Positions 41,948 to 49,967 of a stretch of 64,000 nucleotides of DNA are shown piece by piece. The notes under the pieces were generated by a model. That model was not told where the DNA came from. It saw only the letters and a list, made by a program, of their open reading frames with translations, and did not search any database. Position 1 is the stretch's first letter. Each line of letters opens with the position of its first letter. Origin of the DNA: JACRIM01 sp038042195. Its GTDB lineage: Bacteria; Planctomycetota; Phycisphaerae; UBA1845; UTPLA1. The translations under genes were made by a program, and so were the position numbers. The DNA lies in NCBI GenBank assembly GCA_038042195.1, contig JBBTET010000029.1:21149-85148 (forward strand). The letters are read 5' to 3'.

Positions 41948-43567
41948 ATGATGAACACCCTTCTAGCGGCCGGCCCCTTCTGGATGCCCAGTGCAGCCGA
42001 TCTTCAGCGGCTCGGTCCTTTGTGGAGCCTGGCCGGGACGATCGTGGCCGTGTTGCTCACGGCGCTGTTGGTCGGTCGGAATCATCGCGTGGCCGGCGGC
42101 GTGGCGACGCTGGGCGGCGTCTTCACGGCAGCGCTGTGTTGGAAAACGTTTTCGTCGGGATCGGAGCCGTTTGCGGGAATGGCCCCGGATGGCGCGGCAC
42201 CGATGCTGGTCGTCGATCAGTTCAGCAGCTTCTTCATCTTTCTTATCAGCGTGTTTCTCGTCCTCGTGACGGGCATGTGGTTCATGGGGCTGGACGCGGG
42301 CGACCCGGATGAGTCGGCAAGGCGACGCGACGCGGTGGAGTTCTTCGTGCTCTTCGTCGGCAGCGCGTTCGGCATGGCCCTGATGGTCAGCACGTCGAAC
42401 CTGCTGATGATTATTCTCGCGGTGGAGTCGGCATCGTTGCCGTCCTATGGGTTGGCCGGCTTCCGTAAGAAGAATCGCCTCGCGGCCGAGGCGTCGCTCA
42501 AGTACATCCTCTTCGGCGCGGTGACCAGTGCGATCTCGGTCTATGGGGCGTCGCTGCTCTACGGCCAGTTCCATACGCTCGACCTCATGAAGATCAGCGC
42601 CGCCATTGGCGAGCACGGCATTAGCGTTCTGTCGGGGGTCGGACTCTTCGCATTCCTCGTCGGCGTGGCGTTCAAGGTGTCGGCCGTGCCGTTTCACTTT
42701 TGGTGCCCCGACGTGTTTGAAGGCGCATCCATCGAGGTCACGACGTGGCTCTCGGTGGCCAGCAAGGCGGCGGGCCTCGGTCTCATGCTGCGTATCATGT
42801 GGGTGCTGAGTTGCACGGTGCAGTCAGCGGATGCAATGCGATGGGTGGCCCACGCGGTCGGCATCATGGCGGCGATCACCTGCACCGTGGGCAACTTTTC
42901 GGCGTTTCGGCAGACTAATCTCAAGCGGCTGCTCGCCTTCAGCTCCATCGCCCATGCGGGTTACATGCTCATGGCCGTGTCAATCATCTGGCAGCCGCGT
43001 GAGTCCGCCGCCGGCATGCCGCACCCGGCCTATTCGGCCATCATCGCCTACATGATCGTGTATCTGCTGATGAACCTCGCCGCCTTCGGCATCGTGGCGA
43101 TGGTGTATTGGTCCACGGGGCGAGAGACGATGGACGCCTTCAAGGGCCTCGGCTGGCGGAATCCGCTGCTGGGCGCAGTGATGGCGACATGCCTGTTCAG
43201 CCTCGTTGGGTTGCCGCCGTTGGGCGGGTTCATCACGAAGTGGTATTTGCTGATCGCCCTTTACGACGCAAGTCTCATCTGGCTGATCCTCGTGGCGGTG
43301 TTTAACACGCTGCTGAGTCTTTATTACTACGCCCGCATCGTCTATGCGATGTACTTTGTGCAGAGCGACGAGGCCCCGATTCGCGCGCCGGCGATGGGAC
43401 AGTTCGCGGTGCTGGCGTGCGCCGTGGCCATCCTGCTGAGCGGCACGGTCTATGCCGGTCGGTTGAAGTCCTTTTCCGATGCGCGTTCTCGTGACATCTA
43501 TGGCGGGATGAAGCCGACCGGTCTGCGCGTCACCGAGAGCACTGTTCACCTCACCAACTCGCACTGA
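41948..43567 (+). CDS. nuoN: NADH-quinone oxidoreductase subunit N
   Basis: The product has 539 residues. The antiporter-like fold has ESASLPSYGLAGFRKKNRLAAEASLKYILFGAVTSAISVYG, the VSAVPFHFWCPDVFEGA helix, and SLVGLPPLGGFITKWYLL. It is the third channel of the membrane arm. It ends 19 bp before the helical-bundle gene. Confidence 0.93.
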   Translation: MMNTLLAAGPFWMPSAADLQRLGPLWSLAGTIVAVLLTALLVGRNHRVAGGVATLGGVFTAALCWKTFSSGSEPFAGMAPDGAAPMLVVDQFSSFFIFLISVFLVLVTGMWFMGLDAGDPDESARRRDAVEFFVLFVGSAFGMALMVSTSNLLMIILAVESASLPSYGLAGFRKKNRLAAEASLKYILFGAVTSAISVYGASLLYGQFHTLDLMKISAAIGEHGISVLSGVGLFAFLVGVAFKVSAVPFHFWCPDVFEGASIEVTTWLSVASKAAGLGLMLRIMWVLSCTVQSADAMRWVAHAVGIMAAITCTVGNFSAFRQTNLKRLLAFSSIAHAGYMLMAVSIIWQPRESAAGMPHPAYSAIIAYMIVYLLMNLAAFGIVAMVYWSTGRETMDAFKGLGWRNPLLGAVMATCLFSLVGLPPLGGFITKWYLLIALYDASLIWLILVAVFNTLLSLYYYARIVYAMYFVQSDEAPIRAPAMGQFAVLACAVAILLSGTVYAGRLKSFSDARSRDIYGGMKPTGLRVTESTVHLTNSH

Positions 43568-43586
43568 CCGAGAGAGCGGTCTTCGC

Positions 43587-44024
43587 ATGGCAAACGAATC
43601 AACCATTACCAAGCTGAACAGTTTGCTCAAGGCAGAGTATGGCTGTCTCGTGCATCGGCTCGGTGAGTGTACGCCGTTCGTCACCTGGCCGGCCGCCGAT
43701 GATCGGGCTGTGGTCCAGCAGATGCTCGCCGACGCCAAGTCGCATCAACACGATCTCATCAACCTCATCCTCAAGCTGCGCGGCTCCCCCGTGCCACCGG
43801 CCTATCCGACCTATGTGGGCGGGGTGCATTACCTGAACCTGAGCTATCTCATGCCTCAGGTTATTGCCGGCCTGCGCGGGCTTGTGAGGTTGTACGAACA
43901 GGGCGGCCCCACCGGCCACACGGAGTCCGACGCCCTCGCCTCGCGCATTCTTTCCGACCACAAGCGACACCTTGCAGAACTGGAGCGCATGCACTCCAAC
44001 CTCGCCGCGTCGGCCGCGCGATAA
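43587..44024 (+). CDS. Small helical-bundle protein downstream of nuoN
   Basis: The product has 145 residues. Several long helices with His residues (KAEYGCLVHRLGE, KSHQHDLINLILKLRG, SDHKRHLAELERMHSN) look like a four-helix ferritin-like or hemerythrin-like bundle. The pattern of metal ligands is not complete enough to assign a family. It follows nuoN by 19 bp in the same direction. Confidence 0.65.
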   Translation: MANESTITKLNSLLKAEYGCLVHRLGECTPFVTWPAADDRAVVQQMLADAKSHQHDLINLILKLRGSPVPPAYPTYVGGVHYLNLSYLMPQVIAGLRGLVRLYEQGGPTGHTESDALASRILSDHKRHLAELERMHSNLAASAAR

Positions 44025-44180
44025 CCGCCCCATTGTCCGGAAATCAACGCGCTGATACTCGGTCCATTCCACCGGTTCGCCGATGACATATCGTGCCAAC
44101 TTGTCCAAGATGCCCGGCCGATGGTAGGCTGTACCGCTGAATTGCCCGTGTTGCTCATCCGTTCAAGGAGCCATCCACTC

Positions 44181-44900
44181 GTGACTTGTCGCAAGCGTTC
44201 ATACTCGTTGAGTGCCTGCGGTGTCTTGGCCCTTGCGGTTGGTTGTCAACAACCGAAGAACACGATCTCGCAGGTCGATCCGTACGTGGGACAACGGCCG
44301 CCGCCGGTGGCGCAGCTTCCGGATCGAGAGCCTTCGCCCGAGCCGAGGCCCACGAAGCCGCGAAATGCGAGCGCGTCTGCGGGCTGGCTTCCGCCCGGCG
44401 GGATTGCGGGTCGGTGGGAGTGCATCATTATTCACCACTCCGACAGTGACAAGAGTACGCCCGAGGGCATGCGCGACTGGCACGTACGCGGTCGCGGCTG
44501 GGATGAGTTGGGGTATCACTTCGTCATCGGCAACGGCGTGGGCTATGGCGACGGCAAGGTCTATGTCGGCGCGCGATGGACGAAGCAGATGCACGGCGCA
44601 CACTGCAAGACGCCGAACAACTATTACAACGATCACGGAATCGGCATTTGCCTCATCGGCAATCTCGATTCACACACACCGACCCAAAAACAGATGCAGT
44701 CACTGTCGCGGCTGGTGAGTTTTCTCAGTAGCAAATGCGACATTCCGCAGTCGAAGGTCAACACGCACGGCGGTGTGACGCATAAGACAGCTTGCCCCGG
44801 AAAACATTTCAGTTTGCAATCACTGCTCCGACAGCTCTCGGCCGTCTCGCTGGCGGACGGGGAGTCAGTCGATCCGCTTCGGTCCGAGCCGGAGCCGTAA
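44181..44900 (+). CDS. Peptidoglycan amidase (PGRP/amidase_2) lipoprotein
   Basis: The product has 239 residues from GTG 44181, with AAGGAG about 10 bp upstream; the frame is open upstream to 44121. The lipoprotein signal ends LALAVGCQQP. The amidase_2/PGRP fold shows IIIHHSD (first zinc His), GYHFVIGNG, the Glu-like position in KVYVGARWTKQMHGAHCK, and THGGVTHKTACPG (third zinc site and Cys). It probably cleaves the amide between muramic acid and the stem peptide in the periplasm. Confidence 0.85.
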   Translation: MTCRKRSYSLSACGVLALAVGCQQPKNTISQVDPYVGQRPPPVAQLPDREPSPEPRPTKPRNASASAGWLPPGGIAGRWECIIIHHSDSDKSTPEGMRDWHVRGRGWDELGYHFVIGNGVGYGDGKVYVGARWTKQMHGAHCKTPNNYYNDHGIGICLIGNLDSHTPTQKQMQSLSRLVSFLSSKCDIPQSKVNTHGGVTHKTACPGKHFSLQSLLRQLSAVSLADGESVDPLRSEPEP

Positions 44901-45200
44901 TGTGTGCCCCAACCCCCGCAGCTTGCTCGACTAGGTGCCCCGTCGATAGCCCCCAGTCGGTACACGACTTAGGGGCGATTGCCGCCTGTTGCGTGTGACA
45001 ATTCACACGTTTATCGGGGCAGCCCGGATTCAGTTGGCTGAGGAAGATTCGTGATCGTCGGACGGGCTGTCAGGGGGTGGACGGCACTAACCCCGTGTCT
45101 CACCTACTCTTAACCGGGTTTGAGCTTGCAATTGGAGGGCCAAAGATAGAAAATAGGCCATCGTTCGGATAGGTCTCCCGTCGCCGCAGGAGTCGGATCA
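44901..45200. other. Intergenic region before the 45201 gene pair
   Basis: About 300 bases. The only structure I see is a perfect short palindrome at 44992-45009 (CGTGTGA, 4-nt gap, TCACACG), which resembles a CRP-type site. The likely promoters of the 45201-46752 pair are here. Confidence 0.4.
44992..45009. promoter_or_regulatory. Palindrome CGTGTGA-N4-TCACACG
   Basis: The two arms are perfectly complementary with a 4-nt centre. It resembles the TGTGA/TCACA half-sites of CRP/FNR-type regulators, although the spacing is shorter than the usual N6. It lies 192 bp before the 45201 start. Confidence 0.45.
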
Positions 45201-45647
45201 TTGTCAGAAGAGATGTCCCCCGGCCGGAAGAAGGCGCTAACCATTACGGCGTCGGTGGTATTTGTCGCGGCCATTGGGGTGGCTTGGTACATGCAGAGCG
45301 GCAGTGATCCGGCGGCTGTGGCGAACTTACGTGTATTCATGTGCTCGGAGACTGGAAAGACGTTCGAGCATAAGATCGTTGAGGATGAGGTTGAGCCGAT
45401 TGAATCTCCGTTCACCGGTCGCCCGACGGGGTACAGCCCCGAAGCGTGTTATTGGTCGAAGGGCGAGGATGGCAAATGGAAGGCCAAGCTAACGCCGACC
45501 TATGTGATTCTGAAAAGGACGTTGAATCCAGAGAGCCGGGAAAAAACTTTCTGCCCGGATTGTGGCAAGGAAGTCCGCGGCCATAATCCACTTCCCAAGG
45601 CGGATTTAATGAAAGCCGCCGAGGAAGAAGCAAAAAAGAGTTCATGA
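45201..45647 (+). CDS. Single-pass membrane protein with CxxC zinc-ribbon-like tail
   Basis: The product has 148 residues from TTG 45201 (AGGAG 10 bp upstream); ATG 45213 is an alternative. One membrane helix is at about residues 10-32. The exported part has Cys pairs (VFMCSETG, and CPDCGKEVRGHNPLP near the C-terminus) that may bind zinc. No family is recognised. It ends 10 bp before a pseudopilin gene and is likely co-transcribed with it. Confidence 0.7.
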   Translation: MSEEMSPGRKKALTITASVVFVAAIGVAWYMQSGSDPAAVANLRVFMCSETGKTFEHKIVEDEVEPIESPFTGRPTGYSPEACYWSKGEDGKWKAKLTPTYVILKRTLNPESREKTFCPDCGKEVRGHNPLPKADLMKAAEEEAKKSS

Positions 45648-45657
45648 GGATAGCGAC

Positions 45658-46752
45658 ATGCGATTTCACCGTGGACGTCACCTGCGATTCGCCCGAACCG
45701 GTTTCACTCTGATCGAGTTACTGGTGGTCATATCGATCATCGCACTTTTAATCTCTTTGCTACTGCCCGCTCTTTCAAGCGCTCGTCGAACCGGACAACG
45801 GGTCGCCTGCATGGCAACGCTTCGCAACGTCGCGGTCGGCGTGCAAAACTACGCAACGGACAACGATGATGCCATCCTCGGCGGACCTGGCACGTCTGGA
45901 TTAGCCCTGGTGAAGCCCAATGGCACGCTTCCGGCGGCCGGCGCGGGTCATCTTGTCCAGCGATGGGATTTCTACGGTTCGCTCGCTCAGCAATGGGGCC
46001 TGCCGATTCCACTCGCGACCGGTACCAACACAACGGCGGCCACGCGATTCAAGGCGATTCGGGGCGAGCCAGCATTACTTTGCAAAGCCAACAATTTTCT
46101 GGCCAAGCCGTTTGCAGGCGCCAATGCCGGCGTTGGCCGAATGATCAGTTTTAACACGATTCGTTGGCCGCTCTTTATTCAAGCCAAGAATGCGGCAGAA
46201 GCCGGGATGCCCGCCGGTGATACGAATGGAACTTCTTTTTACACCAACTCGATTAGTGGAAGTAATGACGTGGTAAAACTGCCACTAGGTTGGCGTCCGG
46301 TTGTTTCTCGAATGGGTGTAGCGGCCAGTAAGGTTTATTGCGCGGATGGGGCTCGGTTTTCAGACATCAATACACCGCCGGACTACGATCTAACGCTTAA
46401 CGCAGGCTGGGGTGGCGCGTTTTCCGATGGGGGTCCTTTTTCGACATTTAGCAAGTCATGGGATCGATCACTCGCACCCGGCAACGGAGTCAACTTTTCT
46501 GGGCGTCCTACCGATGCACGCGCTTATGCATACCGACATTCATCCGGCGTGGCCCCTCCAGGAGCTGCGGGTAATGCGTTCAAGCTCAATCTCGTTTTTT
46601 TCGACGGCCACGCTGAGACACAGGGCGATCTGACAGCCAGCAATCCGCACATTTATCTGCCAAAGGATACGAAGATGGATTCTGTTGCTGCGGTGTGGAA
46701 AGACACGATTCAGGCTTTTGGGTTGACCGCCCCGTTTAAGGCAGGCCCGTAG
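45658..46752 (+). CDS. Prepilin-type pseudopilin-like protein
   Basis: The product has 364 residues. The prepilin peptidase site GFTLIELLVVIS is at residues 15-26, followed by a hydrophobic helix and LLPALSSARRTGQRVACMATLRN. A large exported domain ends with NLVFFDGHAE, a relaxed form of the H-X9-DG ending. It belongs to the large planctomycete family of type II secretion-like pseudopilins and is paired with the membrane protein upstream. Confidence 0.87.
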   Translation: MRFHRGRHLRFARTGFTLIELLVVISIIALLISLLLPALSSARRTGQRVACMATLRNVAVGVQNYATDNDDAILGGPGTSGLALVKPNGTLPAAGAGHLVQRWDFYGSLAQQWGLPIPLATGTNTTAATRFKAIRGEPALLCKANNFLAKPFAGANAGVGRMISFNTIRWPLFIQAKNAAEAGMPAGDTNGTSFYTNSISGSNDVVKLPLGWRPVVSRMGVAASKVYCADGARFSDINTPPDYDLTLNAGWGGAFSDGGPFSTFSKSWDRSLAPGNGVNFSGRPTDARAYAYRHSSGVAPPGAAGNAFKLNLVFFDGHAETQGDLTASNPHIYLPKDTKMDSVAAVWKDTIQAFGLTAPFKAGP

Positions 46753-47029
46753 AATGACAGCTGATAGCTGGAGACTAACGGGGGTCCCTTGACCACGCTT
46801 GGTCTTCGAAGCTATCATGCGTCCGTTGGAATGGGATTGGCGCGGATGCGCCGCCTTCGAGGTCCATCGAGTATTCGCCGCTTGATCAAAACACGTCTCA
46901 CAGATTAATGCCTGCGATCCTGCACAACATGATGTGCCTGCATCGCGCCTCTGCCCTGCGCAGAAACTCGCCACGCTTTGCGTTCGACCGTACCAACATT
47001 TCCCGCCTGACCCCACAGAAACCCCACGC

Positions 47030-49246
47030 ATGATCCGCGTCACCCTGCCCGACAACAAGATTCTCGAGATGCCTGATGGCGCGTCGGCCCGTGATGTGGC
47101 TGCCAAGATCGGACCCGGACTGGCCCGCGCCGCCCTTGCCGCGAAGGCTGACTTCGGCAGTGGACAGACGATGCTCGACCTGGCTACGCCGCTGGTCGGC
47201 GACTGTCGGATTTGGTTGCTGACGGACAAGAACCCCGATTCGCTCACCATCCTTCGCCATAGCACGGCCCATGTGATGGCCGAGGCGCTGTGCAAGCTGT
47301 GGCCTGAGACGAAGCTGGTCTACGGCCCGCCGGTGGAGGATGGGTATTACTACGACATTGATCTGGCGAGGAAACTGACGCCCGAAGACTTCGTGAAGGT
47401 CGAGGCTGAGATGGCTAAGATCGTCCAAGAGGATCGGCCTTTCACGCGGTATGAGATGTCGCGCGAGGCGGGCCTGGCGAAGGTGCAAAAAGAGGGCAAC
47501 CCCTACAAGGTGGACAACGCCGAACGCGCCAAGGGCGACAAGCTCAGCTTCTACGTCACCGGGGCCGAGCCGGGGAAATACTGGGAAGACCTCTGCATGG
47601 GCACCCACATTCCCTCCACCGGGCGGATCGGGGCTTACAAGGTGCTCAACGTCTCCGGTGCGTTCCTGCATGGCGACGCATCGAAGCAGCAACTTCAGCG
47701 CGTTTATGGCACGGCCTATCACAACAAGAAAGACCTCGCCGAGTATTTGACTCGACTCGAAGAAGCCAAGAAGCGCGACCACCGTAAGCTGGGGCAGGAG
47801 TTGAACCTCTTCACGATTGATCCGCTCGTGGGCAGCGGCTTGATCCTGTGGAAGCCGCGCGGGGCGATGGTGCGCCTGTTGCTGGAGGAGCATCTGCGGT
47901 CGAAGCTGTTCGAGGCGGGGTATGAGCCGGTCTACACGCCGCACATCGGCAGGCTGGAGCTGTATCGCACCAGTGGGCACTTTCCATACTACCGCGATGC
48001 CCAGTTCCCGCCGCTGTATGAAAACGATACCGCGCGACTTTTGAACGAGCTTTGGATCGTCGGGGTGGAGAAATCGGATGATGGTCCGATCTCCGCGCGA
48101 GAACAGCAACTCCTGGATGAACTCAAGATTGCCAACGCCGCGATGTGGGAGCGGCTCGTTCAACCCAAGGCAGCGCAAGACGGGAAATCGACACCCGGCA
48201 AGCGATTCGAGAGCGGCCCCGGCATGACCGCCGCCAACGTGGCACTGATTCGGGAATATCTCCAGGAATCGGACGGCTTCCTGCTGAAGCCGATGAACTG
48301 CCCCATGCACATGCGCATCTATGCGAGCGAGCCGCGGAGCTATCGCGATCTGCCGGTGCGGCTGGCCGAGTTCGGTACAGTGTATCGCTACGAGCAATCC
48401 GGCGAGGTGTCGGGTCTGACGCGCGTTCGCGGGTTCACGCAGGACGACGCCCATATTTTCACGACGCCGGAGACGTTGCATGAGGAGCTGACCAGTTGCC
48501 TCACGCTCACCCGCTACGTCCTCGACATGCTGGGATTGAGTGACTATCGCGTACGAATCGGCCTGCATGACCCCAGCGACAAGAAGTTCATCAAGAACCC
48601 AGCCGCGTGGGCCGAATCCGAAGCGGCCGTTCGTGCGGCGGCAGCGGCGAGCGGCATGAACGCGACCGAGGAGGTCGGTGAGGCGGCCTTCTATGGGCCG
48701 AAGATCGATTTCGTGGTGAAGGACTGCATCGGCCGGGAGTGGCAGTTGGGCACGGTGCAGTGCGACTACATCAACCCGGAGCGATTCAATCTTGAGTACA
48801 TCGGGCGCGACAACCGCGCCCATCGGCCGATCATGATTCACCGCGCCCCGTTCGGGAGCATGGAGCGGTTTGTGGGCATCCTCATTGAGCACTTCGAGGG
48901 CGCGTTCCCGATGTGGCTCGCGCCGACGCAGGTGCTCATCGCCACGATCAGCGAGAAAAGCGTGGACTACGCACGGCAGGTCACGGCGATGCTGCGGCAG
49001 GCGGGCTTTCGTGTGGAGTTGGATGACTCCGCTGAAAAGATCGGCCCGAAGAAGCATCGCGCCCGCCGATGGAAGATTCCGTTCACGGCAGTCATTGGTG
49101 AGCAGGAGGCACAGTCCAAGACCGTGAACCTGAATGACCGCGAGGGATTGACCGTGGACAACATGACGCTGGAGACGTTTGTGGAGATGCTGCTCCAGCA
49201 TTCCAAGCCGGGCGGCGTGAAGGCCGCGGCCAAGAGCGACTCGTGA
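47030..49246 (+). CDS. thrS: Threonyl-tRNA synthetase with internal insertion
   Basis: The product has 738 residues; ordinary bacterial ThrRS is about 640. I start at ATG 47030 (MIRVTLPDNKI); an upstream open frame to 46934 is not conserved-looking. The TGS domain, the editing domain with HSTAHVMAEAL, the catalytic core with DGFLLKPMNCPMHMRIYASEPRSYRDLPVRLAEFGTVYRYE, and the anticodon-binding C-terminus are present. About 100 residues are inserted between GHFPYYRDAQFPPLY and DGFLLKPMNCP. No T-box is visible upstream. Confidence 0.93.
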   Translation: MIRVTLPDNKILEMPDGASARDVAAKIGPGLARAALAAKADFGSGQTMLDLATPLVGDCRIWLLTDKNPDSLTILRHSTAHVMAEALCKLWPETKLVYGPPVEDGYYYDIDLARKLTPEDFVKVEAEMAKIVQEDRPFTRYEMSREAGLAKVQKEGNPYKVDNAERAKGDKLSFYVTGAEPGKYWEDLCMGTHIPSTGRIGAYKVLNVSGAFLHGDASKQQLQRVYGTAYHNKKDLAEYLTRLEEAKKRDHRKLGQELNLFTIDPLVGSGLILWKPRGAMVRLLLEEHLRSKLFEAGYEPVYTPHIGRLELYRTSGHFPYYRDAQFPPLYENDTARLLNELWIVGVEKSDDGPISAREQQLLDELKIANAAMWERLVQPKAAQDGKSTPGKRFESGPGMTAANVALIREYLQESDGFLLKPMNCPMHMRIYASEPRSYRDLPVRLAEFGTVYRYEQSGEVSGLTRVRGFTQDDAHIFTTPETLHEELTSCLTLTRYVLDMLGLSDYRVRIGLHDPSDKKFIKNPAAWAESEAAVRAAAAASGMNATEEVGEAAFYGPKIDFVVKDCIGREWQLGTVQCDYINPERFNLEYIGRDNRAHRPIMIHRAPFGSMERFVGILIEHFEGAFPMWLAPTQVLIATISEKSVDYARQVTAMLRQAGFRVELDDSAEKIGPKKHRARRWKIPFTAVIGEQEAQSKTVNLNDREGLTVDNMTLETFVEMLLQHSKPGGVKAAAKSDS

Positions 49247-49282
49247 TTAGGACAGACCCCCTTTGAAAGGACGGTGACGACC

Positions 49283-49945
49283 ATTAGCAATCAACGCTGC
49301 AATGAACAGATTCGACTCTCTCCCATCCGCCTGATTGACGAGACAGGCACGATGCAGGGAGTCGTTCCGACCGACGAGGCCCTGCGCCGCGCCCGCGACC
49401 TGGGATTGGACCTCGTTGAGATTTCGCCGAGCGAGCGCCCCCCGGTCTGCAAGATCATGGACTATGGCAGGCACAAGTACCTCCAGTCGAAGAAGTCCAA
49501 GCAAAAGCACCACGAGCAGAAGCTCAAGGAAGTCCGCATCCGCCCGAAGACCGATCCGCATGATCGCGTGATCAAGATGAAACACGCCCGCGAGTTCCTC
49601 ACGCATGGCGACCGTGTGCAGTTCACCATGATGTTCAAGGGGCGCGAGCGCTTCCATCAGGACATCGGCAACGAATCGTTTCAAGAAATCATCGTCGCCC
49701 TCGCCGACATTGCGAAGGTGGAGTCGCCGCCGCGCATGTTCGGGAAGCGCATGACCATGTTGCTGGTTCCAGTGAAGCTCCCTTCGGTACACAAGCCCAA
49801 GCCCGCCACCCCCAAGCCGGCAGGTGCTAAACCCGCCGCCCCGACGAAGCCGACCGATGCACCGGCATTGCCCGCTGCGTCGATACTTGCTGATGCTCCG
49901 TCCGTCCCAATCCCTCCCGCCGCACCGCAGCGTCCGCCGGCGTGA
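49283..49945 (+). CDS. infC: Translation initiation factor IF-3 with Pro/Ala-rich C-terminal tail
   Basis: The product has about 220 residues. IF-3 motifs are the opening CNEQIRLSPIRLIDETGTMQGVV, EISPSERPPVCKIMDYGRHKY, KEVRIRPKTDPHD, and the C-terminal GKRMTMLLVPVK. About 55 Pro/Ala/Lys residues follow as a disordered tail. Two starts are possible. GTG 49274 lies only two bases after AAGGA (49267-49271). ATT 49283, in frame, has normal spacing and is the start type E. coli infC uses for self-control. I prefer ATT. The usual partners rpmI and rplT do not follow. Confidence 0.9.
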   Translation: MSNQRCNEQIRLSPIRLIDETGTMQGVVPTDEALRRARDLGLDLVEISPSERPPVCKIMDYGRHKYLQSKKSKQKHHEQKLKEVRIRPKTDPHDRVIKMKHAREFLTHGDRVQFTMMFKGRERFHQDIGNESFQEIIVALADIAKVESPPRMFGKRMTMLLVPVKLPSVHKPKPATPKPAGAKPAAPTKPTDAPALPAASILADAPSVPIPPAAPQRPPA

Positions 49946-49967
49946 CGCTCTAGAAAACCTCTGACTA

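Noticed and set aside
46753..47029. T-box leader upstream of thrS
   Set aside because: No T-box core (TGGNACCGCG-like) or specifier hairpin was seen.
46898..49201. Long minus-strand open frame (767 codons) opposite thrS
   Set aside because: It is antisense to a clear ThrRS gene and shows no family features; long antisense frames are common in GC-rich DNA.
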